Assembly: GCA_964403885.1 (NCBI GenBank)
Contig: CAYOHY010000014.1
Span: 1 to 43,184 of the forward strand
Length of the DNA: 43,184 nt
Direction of reading: 5' to 3'
Source of the DNA: CAYOHY01 sp964403885
GTDB taxonomy: Bacteria; Actinomycetota; Coriobacteriia; Anaerosomatales; PHET01
Part shown: one piece after another, positions 14,456 through 22,129 of the stretch
Numbering within the stretch: the stretch's first letter is position 1
How the letters are laid out: the number at the start of each line of letters is the position of its first letter
Made by a program: the position numbers and the translations under genes
Notes under the pieces: generated by a model
Told to the model about the DNA's origin: nothing
Database searches by the model: none
What the model saw: only the letters and a program-made list of their open reading frames with translations

Positions 14456-14896
14456 CTACTCCTCTGGAAACTCCACGCGCCTCCAGGTCACAGGCGACGA
14501 GAGCACGATCGAGGTGGTGGTGTTGCCGTAGGGCAAGAGCCGGACGATGACGCTCTCGAGGTGCTCGATCGAGCGCGCGGCCACCTTCATCACGTAGCCC
14601 TCGGTGCCGGTCACGTGATGGAACTCGAGTACCTCGGGGGTCTCGACGGCGATGCGTCCAAGCTGGCGCGCAAGCTCGGGGGCAGAGTTGAGCCTGATGA
14701 AGCCCACGATTCCGTAGCCGGCCTTCTTGAGATCCACTTCCGCGTGATAGCCCGATATCACGCCGGACACCTCGAGCCGGCGGACCCGCTCTGCAACGGC
14801 GGGGGCGGTGAGACCCACAGCGCGTCCCATCTCGGCGTAGCTCGCACGGGCGTTGTCCTGCAGGGCGGCGAGGAGTGCGCGATCGATCTTGTCCAT
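14456..14896 (-). CDS. Lrp/AsnC family transcriptional regulator
   Basis: A 146-residue feast/famine regulator that senses amino acids or related small molecules. The N-terminal winged helix-turn-helix is MDKIDRALLAALQDNARASY, then GLTAPAVAERVRRLEVSGVISGY. The C-terminal RAM/AsnC ligand-binding domain follows with GIVGFIRLN, VLEFHHVTGTEGYVMKVAAR and IEHLESVIVRLLPYGNTTTSIV, all in the expected order and length. It is divergent from the EamA transporter gene with a 148-bp AT-richer intergenic region, the usual arrangement when such a regulator controls an amino-acid exporter. The start has only a weak ribosome site (GGAA). Confidence 0.96.
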   Translation of the reverse strand: MDKIDRALLAALQDNARASYAEMGRAVGLTAPAVAERVRRLEVSGVISGYHAEVDLKKAGYGIVGFIRLNSAPELARQLGRIAVETPEVLEFHHVTGTEGYVMKVAARSIEHLESVIVRLLPYGNTTTSIVLSSPVTWRRVEFPEE

Positions 14897-14953
14897 CGAA
14901 GTTCCAATCGAAAGAGTTCGCGTGTAATCAGTATCAGCATCAATGCCAATATG

Positions 14954-14981
14954 ATTCTAACGCTTACGATACATGCTTCAA
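14954..14981 (-). promoter_or_regulatory. Promoter of the Lrp/AsnC gene
   Basis: On the minus strand TTGAAG and TAGAAT are separated by 16 bases. Transcription would begin about 50 bases upstream of the start codon. A weaker opposite promoter (TTCAAC, 17 bases, TAGACT at 15000-15005) could serve the EamA gene, so the two divergent promoters overlap. Confidence 0.5.
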
Positions 14982-15044
14982 CCACGGCCGTTCGCTTTCT
15001 AGACTGCAGGTCACGTCTTTTGCCATGCGAACGAGGAGTGTCCG

Positions 15045-15983
15045 GTGGTCAAGCGGTACGGGTTGGGAACGATGGTCTCGGTGGGAGTCACCGTGCTCAT
15101 CTGGAGCACGACGTTCGCGGCGCTCGTTGCTGCGCTGCGGCATTTCAGCCCCCAGCACCTGCTGTTCTTGCGCTGGACCCTCACCGCCGTGCTCTTCCTG
15201 GCGTTCGCCGCCGCGACCCGGATGCGCCTGCCGGAGCGCCGCGATCTCCCGTCGATCGCGTTGGCCGGTGTCCTCGGTTTCGCGGCGTATCAGATGCTGC
15301 TCGTGAACGGCCAGATGGGTGTCAGTGCCACGATGGCCGGCTTCCTCGTGAACATGAGCCCGGTCTTTACCACGATCATCGCCGTCATGTTGCGTAGGGA
15401 CACCGCGTCGTGGGCCACGTGGGCCGGACTCGGACTGTGCAGCGTCGGCCTGTTGTTCATGGCGCAGGGCAAGGGCGGCATCGGCGAGGTGGGTCCCAGC
15501 GCTGCGCTGATCGTGCTCGCGGCGCTGTCGTTCTCGCTGTACACGCTCGTCTCCAAGCCGCTGCTCGCGAAGTACCGTCCGATCGAGGTGACCACCTATG
15601 CGGTGGTGGCCGGGGCGATCCCGTTCATGGTCTTCGCGCCGGGCTCGCTCGAGGCCCTGCGCACCGCGTCATCGGTCGACATCGCCAATCTCGTGTTCCT
15701 TGCTGTGTTTCCCGGCGGCATCGCCTACGTGTTGTGGTCGCGCTCGGTCAAGGGGCTTGCTCCCGGCCTTGCCGCGCGCTTCCTGTACCTCATCCCGGTG
15801 CTGGGCGTGCCTGTCGCATACGTGTGGGTGGGCGAGGTCCCTCACGGCCTCACCGTCATCGGTGGTCTCGTGACCATCGGTGGGGTCGCGCTCGCCTCCC
15901 TGCGTCCCGGCCAGCGGTCGCCGCGTCCCGTCGTCGACGCGGCGCCGCCGGTGCCTGGCGACCTGGCGGCCGAGGCGGCGTAG
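15045..15983 (+). CDS. EamA/DMT-superfamily transporter
   Basis: An inner-membrane exporter of the drug/metabolite transporter superfamily, 312 residues with about ten hydrophobic segments arranged as two EamA repeats. Repeat 1 runs from VSVGVTVLIWSTTFAALVAAL to AVMLRRDTASWATWAGLGLC; repeat 2 begins near AALIVLAALSFSLYTLVSKP and ends with GVALASLRP. The cytoplasmic tail is Pro/Ala-rich. The GTG start at 15045 has GAGGAG 6 bases upstream. Divergence from an Lrp/AsnC regulator suggests export of an amino acid or metabolite controlled by that regulator; the substrate cannot be assigned from the sequence. Confidence 0.93.
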   Translation: MVKRYGLGTMVSVGVTVLIWSTTFAALVAALRHFSPQHLLFLRWTLTAVLFLAFAAATRMRLPERRDLPSIALAGVLGFAAYQMLLVNGQMGVSATMAGFLVNMSPVFTTIIAVMLRRDTASWATWAGLGLCSVGLLFMAQGKGGIGEVGPSAALIVLAALSFSLYTLVSKPLLAKYRPIEVTTYAVVAGAIPFMVFAPGSLEALRTASSVDIANLVFLAVFPGGIAYVLWSRSVKGLAPGLAARFLYLIPVLGVPVAYVWVGEVPHGLTVIGGLVTIGGVALASLRPGQRSPRPVVDAAPPVPGDLAAEAA

Positions 15984-15995
15984 CGGCGCACCGAT

Positions 15996-16004
15996 TGCTA
16001 GACT
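15996..16004 (+). promoter_or_regulatory. Extended -10 promoter of the 16048 gene
   Basis: TGCTAGACT (TG-N-TAGACT) lies 44 bases upstream of the ATG at 16048. It sits in the loop of a 7-bp inverted repeat, GCGCACC (15986-15992) and GGTGCGC (16006-16012), that could be an operator. Confidence 0.4.
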
Positions 16005-16047
16005 GGGTGCGCACCGAGCCATCCACTCACGCTCAGGAGTCCCGCCG

Positions 16048-16752
16048 ATGACCCGCTCACGCAGTCTGTCCACCATGCTTCCCGCCGCGTTGATCGCGCT
16101 GGGTATCGCGCTCGCAGTGGGCTTCACGCTCGCGTTCCCCGAGGTGGAGGGTCTGGGCGCCAAGGTACGACTCCCTGTCTTCCATGGCGCGCTGACATGG
16201 GTGAACCTCGCGGGGTTTTGCGTGATGGCGCTCCTCGCGCTCGTCTACGTGTTCACGGGGCGCGACAAGGTCTATGCGTGGGTCGAAGCGATGCGTTTCG
16301 TGCTCATCCCGCTGTGGGTGACAGGCGCCGTGCTCGGACTGCTCGCCGCGCTGAACACGTGGGACTTCACCGGCTCCAAGGCGTCACCGCTCACGGTGGC
16401 TGCCGCTGATCCGCGACTGGTCGCACAGTTCTGGATCACCTTGCTGGGTCTGGCGGTCATGGCGCTCAGCCTCCTCATCGAAGACCGCCGCTGGCTCGCC
16501 ATCGCAGACGCCGGCTTCGTCGCCGCGCTGTGGACGATCATCATGCGCGCGGTGCTGGGCCCCGGTCGGGCTCTGCACCCCGACAGCCCCGTCATGAACT
16601 CCGATGAGATCGGCATCAAGCTGCTCTTCTTCGGTATCGTGCTTGGACTTGCGGTCGCCACGACCGGGCTGGTCATGGGTGTGCGGGCGCTGCGTGCCGG
16701 CAGGCCGGCGGCCGGCGAGGGCACCGCGGGAGAGTCGACCGCGGCGCAGTAG
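16048..16752 (+). CDS. Polytopic membrane protein, possible CcmC/CcsA-like heme-handling protein
   Basis: A 234-residue integral membrane protein with six predicted helices. It has no confident family match, but its layout recalls CcmC-type cytochrome c maturation proteins. FHGALTWVNLAGF follows helix 1 as IYxHVPxAW does in CcmC. A loop with LNTWDFTGSKAS and DPRLVAQF lies where CcmC has its WWD segment and DARLTS. GRALHPDSPV lies near the place of the second external His (WWNTLHQP in CcmC). The tryptophan-rich WWD motif itself is largely missing. The ATG at 16048 has CAGGAG upstream. The gene is isolated between the EamA transporter and an unknown gene. Heme handling is a hypothesis; it could also be an unrelated membrane protein. 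Confidence 0.7.
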   Translation: MTRSRSLSTMLPAALIALGIALAVGFTLAFPEVEGLGAKVRLPVFHGALTWVNLAGFCVMALLALVYVFTGRDKVYAWVEAMRFVLIPLWVTGAVLGLLAALNTWDFTGSKASPLTVAAADPRLVAQFWITLLGLAVMALSLLIEDRRWLAIADAGFVAALWTIIMRAVLGPGRALHPDSPVMNSDEIGIKLLFFGIVLGLAVATTGLVMGVRALRAGRPAAGEGTAGESTAAQ

Positions 16753-16842
16753 TGACCATCATCACCAAGTGGGCCGTCCGCCTGTCCGATGGTGTTGGTG
16801 GAAGATACCTATTGGCCGGCGGTTCTCGGGACGTGAACCACG

Positions 16843-17415
16843 ATGGCGGACACACGACGAGCACTCGATGCACTCGAAGCAAGTCAGGCCGATCCTGACT
16901 TGGTCAAGACGCTGCTCGCCGCCCGATCAGACGCGGAGGCCGCCATCGCCTATGCCGTGCTTCGTGAGTCGCTGCCCTCCCGCTCGCTCGTGATGCTCGC
17001 CAACCTGCGCGAGCTCATCGCAGAGCTCCCGGACGTACCCTTCGTGACAGGGGAGAGGCTCGACCTCTTGGCAACCGCCGGCGGTTTCGAGCACACAGGT
17101 CACTCGTATCGACGGTTGTTCGAGAGCGATCACGGGTACTTCGGGCTCGAGTTCATAGGCGGAGGTACGCTGTGCGAAGGGATCGTGGTGCACACGGTCT
17201 CGAGTCGCTTCTACCTGCACGGCGACGAGCGATCGGTCATCGACGACGCGATGCTCAACGTGCTGATGAGCCATCACATCCTGCTGGACGCGGTACTCGA
17301 GGGGCTCCAGCTCCTGGGCACCCCGCTCGAGCCCAGGATCTACGTGACTCCCGATGACTTTGCCGCGGAGCATGCCGCCGCTGCCGCCGGCGAGGCGTTC
17401 AGCGACCTGTTCTAG
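16843..17415 (+). CDS. Hypothetical cytoplasmic protein
   Basis: Not recognised. The protein has 190 residues and no signal peptide or membrane helix. The N-terminal third is helical and charged (RRALDALEASQADPDLVKTL). The centre contains a mixed alpha/beta part with TGHSYRRLFESDHGYFGLEF and LCEGIVVHTVSSRFYLHGDE, and the C-terminus is an alanine-rich acidic helix ending in FSDLF. No clear ribosome site precedes the ATG. Its stop overlaps the stop of the convergent DUF1284 gene by four bases (CTAG). Codon use matches the neighbours, which supports a real gene. Confidence 0.7.
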   Translation: MADTRRALDALEASQADPDLVKTLLAARSDAEAAIAYAVLRESLPSRSLVMLANLRELIAELPDVPFVTGERLDLLATAGGFEHTGHSYRRLFESDHGYFGLEFIGGGTLCEGIVVHTVSSRFYLHGDERSVIDDAMLNVLMSHHILLDAVLEGLQLLGTPLEPRIYVTPDDFAAEHAAAAAGEAFSDLF

Positions 17416-17825
17416 CCGAGCAGCTCGGCCCAGCCGGTGTCGCATACCGATTCCCACGCGCACCCCGCGCACGCCTCGGCGCGCCAGGCGGCTGCGGCCG
17501 CGGGTTCGTCACGCAGCCGACGCGCGGCTTCCGCGAGGGACACCGTCTCGCCGACCGCTACCCCCAGCACCTGCGCCGCGAGGGCATCGATCCGCGCGAT
17601 CTCGGCTTCCCCGCCACTGTCGACACTCGCACACTCGCCGTTGGGCGAGAGCGACGGACATGCCCTGCACACGTCGTCGGCACCCGCGACGAGCAGCGCG
17701 CCGCCTGACTCGAGGCTATCCAATACCGCGGTCAGGTTGGCCACGAACTCGTCGCTGTATCCCTCGCCCCTGAAGAACTGAAGGCAGATCAGATGGTGGC
17801 CCCGCAGACGCGCCGCCCGGCTCAT
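17412..17825 (-). CDS. DUF1284 family cysteine-rich protein
   Basis: A 137-residue protein of the DUF1284 family. The N-terminal RGHHLICLQFFRGEGYSDEFVANL is diagnostic. Seven cysteines (Cys14; Cys53 and Cys56 in VCRACPSLSPNGEC, plus Cys65; and CAGCAWESVC near the C-terminus) suggest an iron-sulfur cluster or zinc site. The family has been suggested to contain iron-sulfur proteins, and its function is unknown. The ATG at 17825 overlaps the stop of the upstream metallo-beta-lactamase gene as ATGA, with GGAGAGG before it, so the two are translationally coupled. Confidence 0.88.
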   Translation of the reverse strand: MSRAARLRGHHLICLQFFRGEGYSDEFVANLTAVLDSLESGGALLVAGADDVCRACPSLSPNGECASVDSGGEAEIARIDALAAQVLGVAVGETVSLAEAARRLRDEPAAAAAWRAEACAGCAWESVCDTGWAELLG

Positions 17826-18643
17826 CGCGCCTCTCCGGGGAACAGCACCGTCTGTGGTGGGTCGCAGTCGAGGTGATCGCTTTGCGAGGCCACTTCGATG
17901 CGCGTCGTCACACCTATATGGCTCGCGCGCACGCGAAGCGCTTGCGCGGCGAGGTCGGCGGTGTTGTTGGTACGTGACCTGTGCAGCGCCACCACCGTTT
18001 CGAGCGCGTCGGATGCAAGCAACTCGAACGCGTCAGCTGCGTCGGTATTGGATAGGTGACCCGCTGCCGATCTGATGCGGCGCTTGAGGAAAGGGGGATA
18101 GGGCCCGCTGTCGAGCATCCTCAGGTCGTGGTTGCATTCGAGGCCAAGCACGCGAACGCCGACGAGCGCCTCGGAGGCCTCGGGTGTGAGCACGCCGGTA
18201 TCGGTGGCCAGACCTACGGAATCGCCCGCACTCGCTATTCGATATCCCACCGGTTCAGCGGCGTCGTGTGACGTGCGGAAGGGGAGAATGTCGAGTCCGC
18301 CCACGCTCACCTGTTCGCCCGGACGCACCGTGCAGATGGGCGCGGCGAGGTTGTCGAGGTCGCCCCCGTACAGTGTGCCGCGCGTCGCCAGCACCGACGC
18401 GCCCAGGGCGTGCCGTCTCACAAACACATCGATGCCGCGGATGTGGTCCGAGTGTTCGTGGGTCACGAGGATCGCGCTGACGCGCGCGGGGTCGAGCCCT
18501 GCCGCCGCCATGCGCCTCGCCACCTCGCGCGCTGAGAAGCCGCAGTCGATCAGCACGGTGGTGGTGCCATCGGTGATCGCCGTGGCGTTGCCCGATGAGC
18601 CCGATCCCAGAAAGACGGTTCGAAGTGTGGGGTGTGTCGTCAT
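17822..18643 (-). CDS. Metallo-beta-lactamase fold hydrolase (YycJ/WalJ-like)
   Basis: A 273-residue cytoplasmic metallo-hydrolase. TVFLGSGSSGNATAI at the N-terminus and the metal motif THEHSDHIRG (His62, His64, Asp66, His67) identify the fold. TSHDAAEPVGYRI, ATDTGVLTPEA and LECNHDLRMLDSGPYP match the YycJ-like subgroup, some members of which act on DNA or RNA ends. The ATG at 18643 is preceded on its strand by a TATGCT box ending 9 bases before it, so the leader would be very short; longer in-frame starts upstream have no support. It is coupled to DUF1284. The neighbourhood lacks the WalRK system with which YycJ is associated in Firmicutes. Confidence 0.9.
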   Translation of the reverse strand: MTTHPTLRTVFLGSGSSGNATAITDGTTTVLIDCGFSAREVARRMAAAGLDPARVSAILVTHEHSDHIRGIDVFVRRHALGASVLATRGTLYGGDLDNLAAPICTVRPGEQVSVGGLDILPFRTSHDAAEPVGYRIASAGDSVGLATDTGVLTPEASEALVGVRVLGLECNHDLRMLDSGPYPPFLKRRIRSAAGHLSNTDAADAFELLASDALETVVALHRSRTNNTADLAAQALRVRASHIGVTTRIEVASQSDHLDCDPPQTVLFPGEAR

Positions 18644-19094
18644 GGTGTGCGAAGCATACACCCGTGCTGTGACACGCCGGTCCGTCCGGTGCGGGCCCAC
18701 GATACGAGAGAAGGCGGCCTGCAGTAGGCCGCCTTCTCGCAAATCCCCTCCCCACTACGCGCACGAGGCGCGCGGGCGGGTTACCGCTTCCGAGTATACC
18801 CACATCGGCCACGTACGAGAATGGGGGCAGCAGTGCCACCTCGGCGAGCGGGCGGCTTGGGTCGGTGATCGACGTCGCGCAACCCCGGCGCCGCATCGCG
18901 AGCGGCTCTGGGTCGCAGGTGCCGCACGCTCCCTTGATCCGCCCGCGGACGCGCTCGAAGGCCCTGTCGGTGCCTCGCCACCCATCCGATACGCCCAAAT
19001 CGTTCACAGGTGCCGCTTTCGGGAATACTCGCCCACAGATGATGACGACTCCCGGTGCCCTGAACGGCCCGGCCGACGCCCGCAAGGAGCCCCG
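18644..19094. other. 451-bp stretch with no supported gene
   Basis: Between the divergent metallo-beta-lactamase and glutaredoxin genes. It holds the perfect hairpin at 18708-18738 and a TATACT box on the minus strand (18793-18798). On the plus strand TTCACA (19003-19008) and AATACT (19024-19029), 15 bases apart, are a weak promoter candidate for the glutaredoxin operon. Frames open across it have no ribosome sites or recognisable domains. No tRNA T-loop or known structured RNA was recognised by eye. Confidence 0.5.
18708..18738. other. 13-bp perfect hairpin upstream of the metallo-beta-lactamase gene
   Basis: GAGAAGGCGGCCT (18708-18720) pairs with AGGCCGCCTTCTC (18726-18738) around a 5-base loop. 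It looks like a terminator, but no gene ends next to it on either strand. On the minus strand it follows a TATACT box by about 55 bases, so it could end a short RNA. Confidence 0.6.
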
Positions 19095-19340
19095 ATGGAC
19101 ATCCACCTCTACGCGCTCAGCACCTGCCCGTACTGCCGAATGACCAAGCGGTTCCTCGACGATCACAGCATCACCTACGCCCTCACCGAGGTAGACACAC
19201 TTGAGGGCGACGAGCGCCAGCAGGCGATCGACACCGTGAAGAAGCTGTCAGGCGGGACGTCGTTTCCGGTTCTGGTCGCCGACGACGTAGTGGTCGTCGG
19301 GTTCAACAAGACCAAGATCTCCGAGCTTCTCGGCCTGTAG
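19095..19340 (+). CDS. Glutaredoxin-family protein (NrdH/Grx-like)
   Basis: An 81-residue thioredoxin-fold dithiol protein. Active site CPYC (Cys11, Cys14) lies in YALSTCPYCRMTKRFLDDH. GGTSFPVLVADDVVVVGFN supplies the cis-proline and glycine pair of the glutaredoxin fold. An AAGGAG ribosome site lies 5 bases before the ATG. The FTR-Rieske fusion gene begins 9 bases downstream, so the pair almost certainly forms one operon. The likely partnership is reduction of this glutaredoxin by the ferredoxin-linked reductase instead of by glutathione or NADPH. Similar grx-ftr pairs are known in anaerobes. Confidence 0.95.
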   Translation: MDIHLYALSTCPYCRMTKRFLDDHSITYALTEVDTLEGDERQQAIDTVKKLSGGTSFPVLVADDVVVVGFNKTKISELLGL

Positions 19341-19349
19341 GGGTCGCAG

Positions 19350-20033
19350 ATGACACCGGATGAGAAGCGTGTTCGCCGTGTCTTCGCCGACGACACCACG
19401 GTCGCTGACCTCAAGGAGTACATGGGCCCGTTCGCCAAGCGTCTGGGCTACAAGTTCAACACCGAGACGGAGTTCGTGGACGAGGTGCTCGAGAGCGAGA
19501 TCGAGATCCTTGCCCGCGACGGCGACGTCTACTGCCCGTGCCGCATCAGGACCGGCGACCCCAAAGAAGACCTCAAGATCGTCTGCCCCTGCATCCCGTT
19601 CTTCCGCGACCAGTTCGCGGCGCTGGGGAAATGCTGGTGCGGGCTGTTCATTCTCGAGTCGGTGGAGGACGGCGCCGACCTCATCGGCGTGATCGAGGAA
19701 CCGGAGGCGGGCACGCAGGTGGAGGTGCCGGTCTGCCGCCTCGACGACCTGCAGCCCGGAACCGCTCGGCACGTGAAGGTGGGCAAGAACGACATCGCCG
19801 TGGTGCGCGTCGCGGACGAGGTGTTCGCGCTGTCGAACGTGTGCAGGCACGCGTTCGCCCCGCTGTCAGAGGGATTCCTCGAGGGGCACGAGCTCATGTG
19901 CCCGTGGCACGGGTGGCGCTACGACGTGCGAACCGGCACCACCGACCACCCCAACGCCGACGTGCGCACCTACCCGGTGTCGGTGCGGGACGGCCAGGTG
20001 TTCGTCTCGGTGTCGCTCGGGCGTTCGCGCTAG
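19350..20033 (+). CDS. Ferredoxin:thioredoxin reductase catalytic-subunit-like domain fused to a Rieske domain
   Basis: A 227-residue redox fusion. Residues 1-118 are an FTR beta domain with all six cluster and active-site cysteines: CPCR (Cys62, Cys64), CPC (Cys79, Cys81) and CWC (Cys95, Cys97). These hold a [4Fe-4S] cluster next to a redox disulfide and let single electrons from ferredoxin reduce a protein disulfide. Residues 125-222 are a Rieske ferredoxin-type domain with CRH (Cys165, His167) and CPWH (Cys184, His187), binding a [2Fe-2S] cluster. TAGGGG precedes the ATG. The upstream glutaredoxin is the probable disulfide substrate, and the Rieske domain may act as a built-in electron donor. 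No variable subunit of plant-type FTR is present. The stop overlaps that of the convergent NfeD-like gene (CTAG). Confidence 0.93.
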   Translation: MTPDEKRVRRVFADDTTVADLKEYMGPFAKRLGYKFNTETEFVDEVLESEIEILARDGDVYCPCRIRTGDPKEDLKIVCPCIPFFRDQFAALGKCWCGLFILESVEDGADLIGVIEEPEAGTQVEVPVCRLDDLQPGTARHVKVGKNDIAVVRVADEVFALSNVCRHAFAPLSEGFLEGHELMCPWHGWRYDVRTGTTDHPNADVRTYPVSVRDGQVFVSVSLGRSR

Positions 20034-20248
20034 GAGCGGCGCTTCAGGCGTTGCGCCACGACGAGGATCACGCTCGAGACCGTGAGAAACGCGATCCACT
20101 GCCACCCGTTGCCCACGCCCGCCCATGCGAGCAGTGCGGCGCACCCGGCACCGATGCCAAAGGGGAGCAGCAGCATCCCGGGGCTCAGGATCTCGCCGGC
20201 GACCATGACCACGGTGACGATGGCCCATACCTGAACCGCATAGTCCAC
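20030..20248 (-). CDS. Short NfeD-like membrane protein (no OB domain)
   Basis: A 72-residue membrane protein resembling the transmembrane part of NfeD proteins: VMVAGEILSPGMLLLPFGIGAG, then AALLAWAGVGNGWQW and a last helix ending VVAQRLKRRS. The GTG start at 20248 has only a loose GGGG/GGAG ribosome site. Short NfeD proteins normally continue for another 60-80 residues with a cytoplasmic OB-fold. Here the frame stops directly after the third helix, at a stop overlapping that of the convergent FTR-Rieske gene. It could be a natural minimal form or a 3'-truncated gene. No stomatin or slipin partner gene is adjacent. Confidence 0.65.
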   Translation of the reverse strand: MDYAVQVWAIVTVVMVAGEILSPGMLLLPFGIGAGCAALLAWAGVGNGWQWIAFLTVSSVILVVAQRLKRRS

Positions 20249-20333
20249 GCTCCGAGCCCCCTCACGCCTCGATATGGATGCGCCTAGCGTAGCACCGCAC
20301 GCGCGTCGCGGCGCACGGTTCGATGGGCAACAT

Positions 20334-20355
20334 CACTAAAAGCATGTTTTTAGTG
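20334..20355. promoter_or_regulatory. Operator candidate upstream of cysK
   Basis: CACTAAAA (20334-20341) and TTTTAGTG (20348-20355) form a perfect inverted repeat with a 6-base spacer, an AT-rich island in GC-rich DNA. It lies 64 bases before the cysK ATG, just upstream of a possible promoter (GTGAAG, 17 bases, TATGCT at 20380-20385). The second gene of the operon encodes an Rrf2 regulator that may bind it. Confidence 0.55.
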
Positions 20356-20418
20356 CGTGAAGCACGCGGGCCGAGGGCATATGCTCTGTAGCAGTAGAGC
20401 ATCCCCGAAGGAGGAGTC

Positions 20419-21375
<957 letters not shown>

Positions 21376-21377
21376 CC

Positions 21378-21794
21378 ATGCGTGTCTCGCAGCGACTCGA
21401 CTACACACTGCGGGCGTTGGTCTTGCTGGCGACCCGGCCTGCGGGCGAGCAGGTGGCGGCCGGTGACCTCGCCGACAGGCTCGGCCTGCCTCGGCGCTTC
21501 GTCGAGCAGCAGTTCACCACGCTGGCGCGTGCGGGCGTGGTCACGTGCAAGCGCGGGGCTTCGGGCGGCTGCGCGCTCGCCCGTCCGCCGGCGTCCATAT
21601 CGGTGAGAGATGTCGTGATCGCGCTGGAGGGGGACGTGATCGACGTGCCCCACGTCAACGGATCCGCCGCGGCCGAGGTGTGGCAGCGCGGTGCTGCGGT
21701 CCTGAGTGATCACCTTTCTCAGGTGGATCTCGAGTCGCTCGCCGTCCGACAGCGAGAGCTCGATGCACAGCTCGCTCCGATGTATTACATCTGA
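21378..21794 (+). CDS. Rrf2-family regulator, CymR-like, without cluster cysteines
   Basis: A 138-residue winged-helix regulator. MRVSQRLDYTLRALVLLATRP begins the Rrf2 fold, with recognition helix region RLGLPRRFVEQQFTTLARAGVV and wing KRGASGGCALARPPASISV. The region that carries iron-sulfur ligands in IscR and NsrR has no cysteines here (VIDVPHVNGSAAAEVW), so it resembles CymR, which controls cysteine metabolism through contact with CysK. The ATG at 21378 lies 2 bases after the cysK stop, with GGAGGGG further upstream. The most likely target is its own operon via the CACTAAAA-N6-TTTTAGTG repeat. A CymR-CysK complex is inference from context. Confidence 0.88.
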   Translation: MRVSQRLDYTLRALVLLATRPAGEQVAAGDLADRLGLPRRFVEQQFTTLARAGVVTCKRGASGGCALARPPASISVRDVVIALEGDVIDVPHVNGSAAAEVWQRGAAVLSDHLSQVDLESLAVRQRELDAQLAPMYYI

Positions 21795-21801
21795 GCCGGC
21801 A

Positions 21802-21844
21802 ACCCGCCGCCGAGAAGGCGTGGCGGGTCGCTCGACTCGCCTTC
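21802..21844 (+). other. Two overlapping, mutually exclusive hairpins
   Basis: ACCCGCC (21802-21808) can pair with GGCGGGT (21822-21828), while GAAGGCG (21814-21820) can pair with CGCCTTC (21838-21844). The arms interleave, so only one can form at a time, as in attenuators. The region lies just after the Rrf2 stop. Confidence 0.3.
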
Positions 21845-21860
21845 ACAACATCGATTTCAC

Positions 21861-21891
21861 GGTCCCGCAGGCGCGTCACACCTGCGGGACC
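21861..21891 (+). terminator. Hairpin terminator of the cysK operon
   Basis: An 11-bp perfect stem, GGTCCCGCAGG (21861-21871) with CCTGCGGGACC (21881-21891), and a 9-base loop. No T-run follows. Confidence 0.6.
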
Positions 21892-21975
21892 TCGCATATT
21901 CCGGAAACCTGCCGTTCACATCCGACGGAATACTCTCGTCCTGCTCGGAGCGGTCCTCACGGGAGACGTGCGATT

Positions 21976-22021
21976 CAGATGCGACATCTGTTGCATACAC
22001 CCCGCGCCATTGTGCTACGCT
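21976..22021 (+). promoter_or_regulatory. Promoter and palindrome upstream of the liv operon
   Basis: CAGATG-CGA-CATCTG (21976-21990) is a perfect 6-bp inverted repeat adjoining a possible -35 (TTGCAT, 21991-21996). An extended -10, TGCTACGCT (22013-22021), follows. The leader before livJ would be about 100 bases. The whole 335-bp gap 21795-22129 holds only this, the hairpins at 21802-21891, and the leader. Confidence 0.45.
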
Positions 22022-22129
22022 CCGACAAACCCGCGGTGGGATGACCGTGGGAGTCTCGTGTCGCTTGGAGGGACCAGCGCACGGGGCACGACAACGTCAG
22101 GTGGGTCACAAGGGAGCAAGGGAGGCACT

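Noticed and set aside
18741..19090. RNase P RNA, tmRNA, SRP RNA or tRNA in the gene-free stretch
   Set aside because: None of the conserved sequence blocks of these RNAs (for example GGTTCGA T-loops or the RNase P GAGGAAAGTCC block) were found on either strand.
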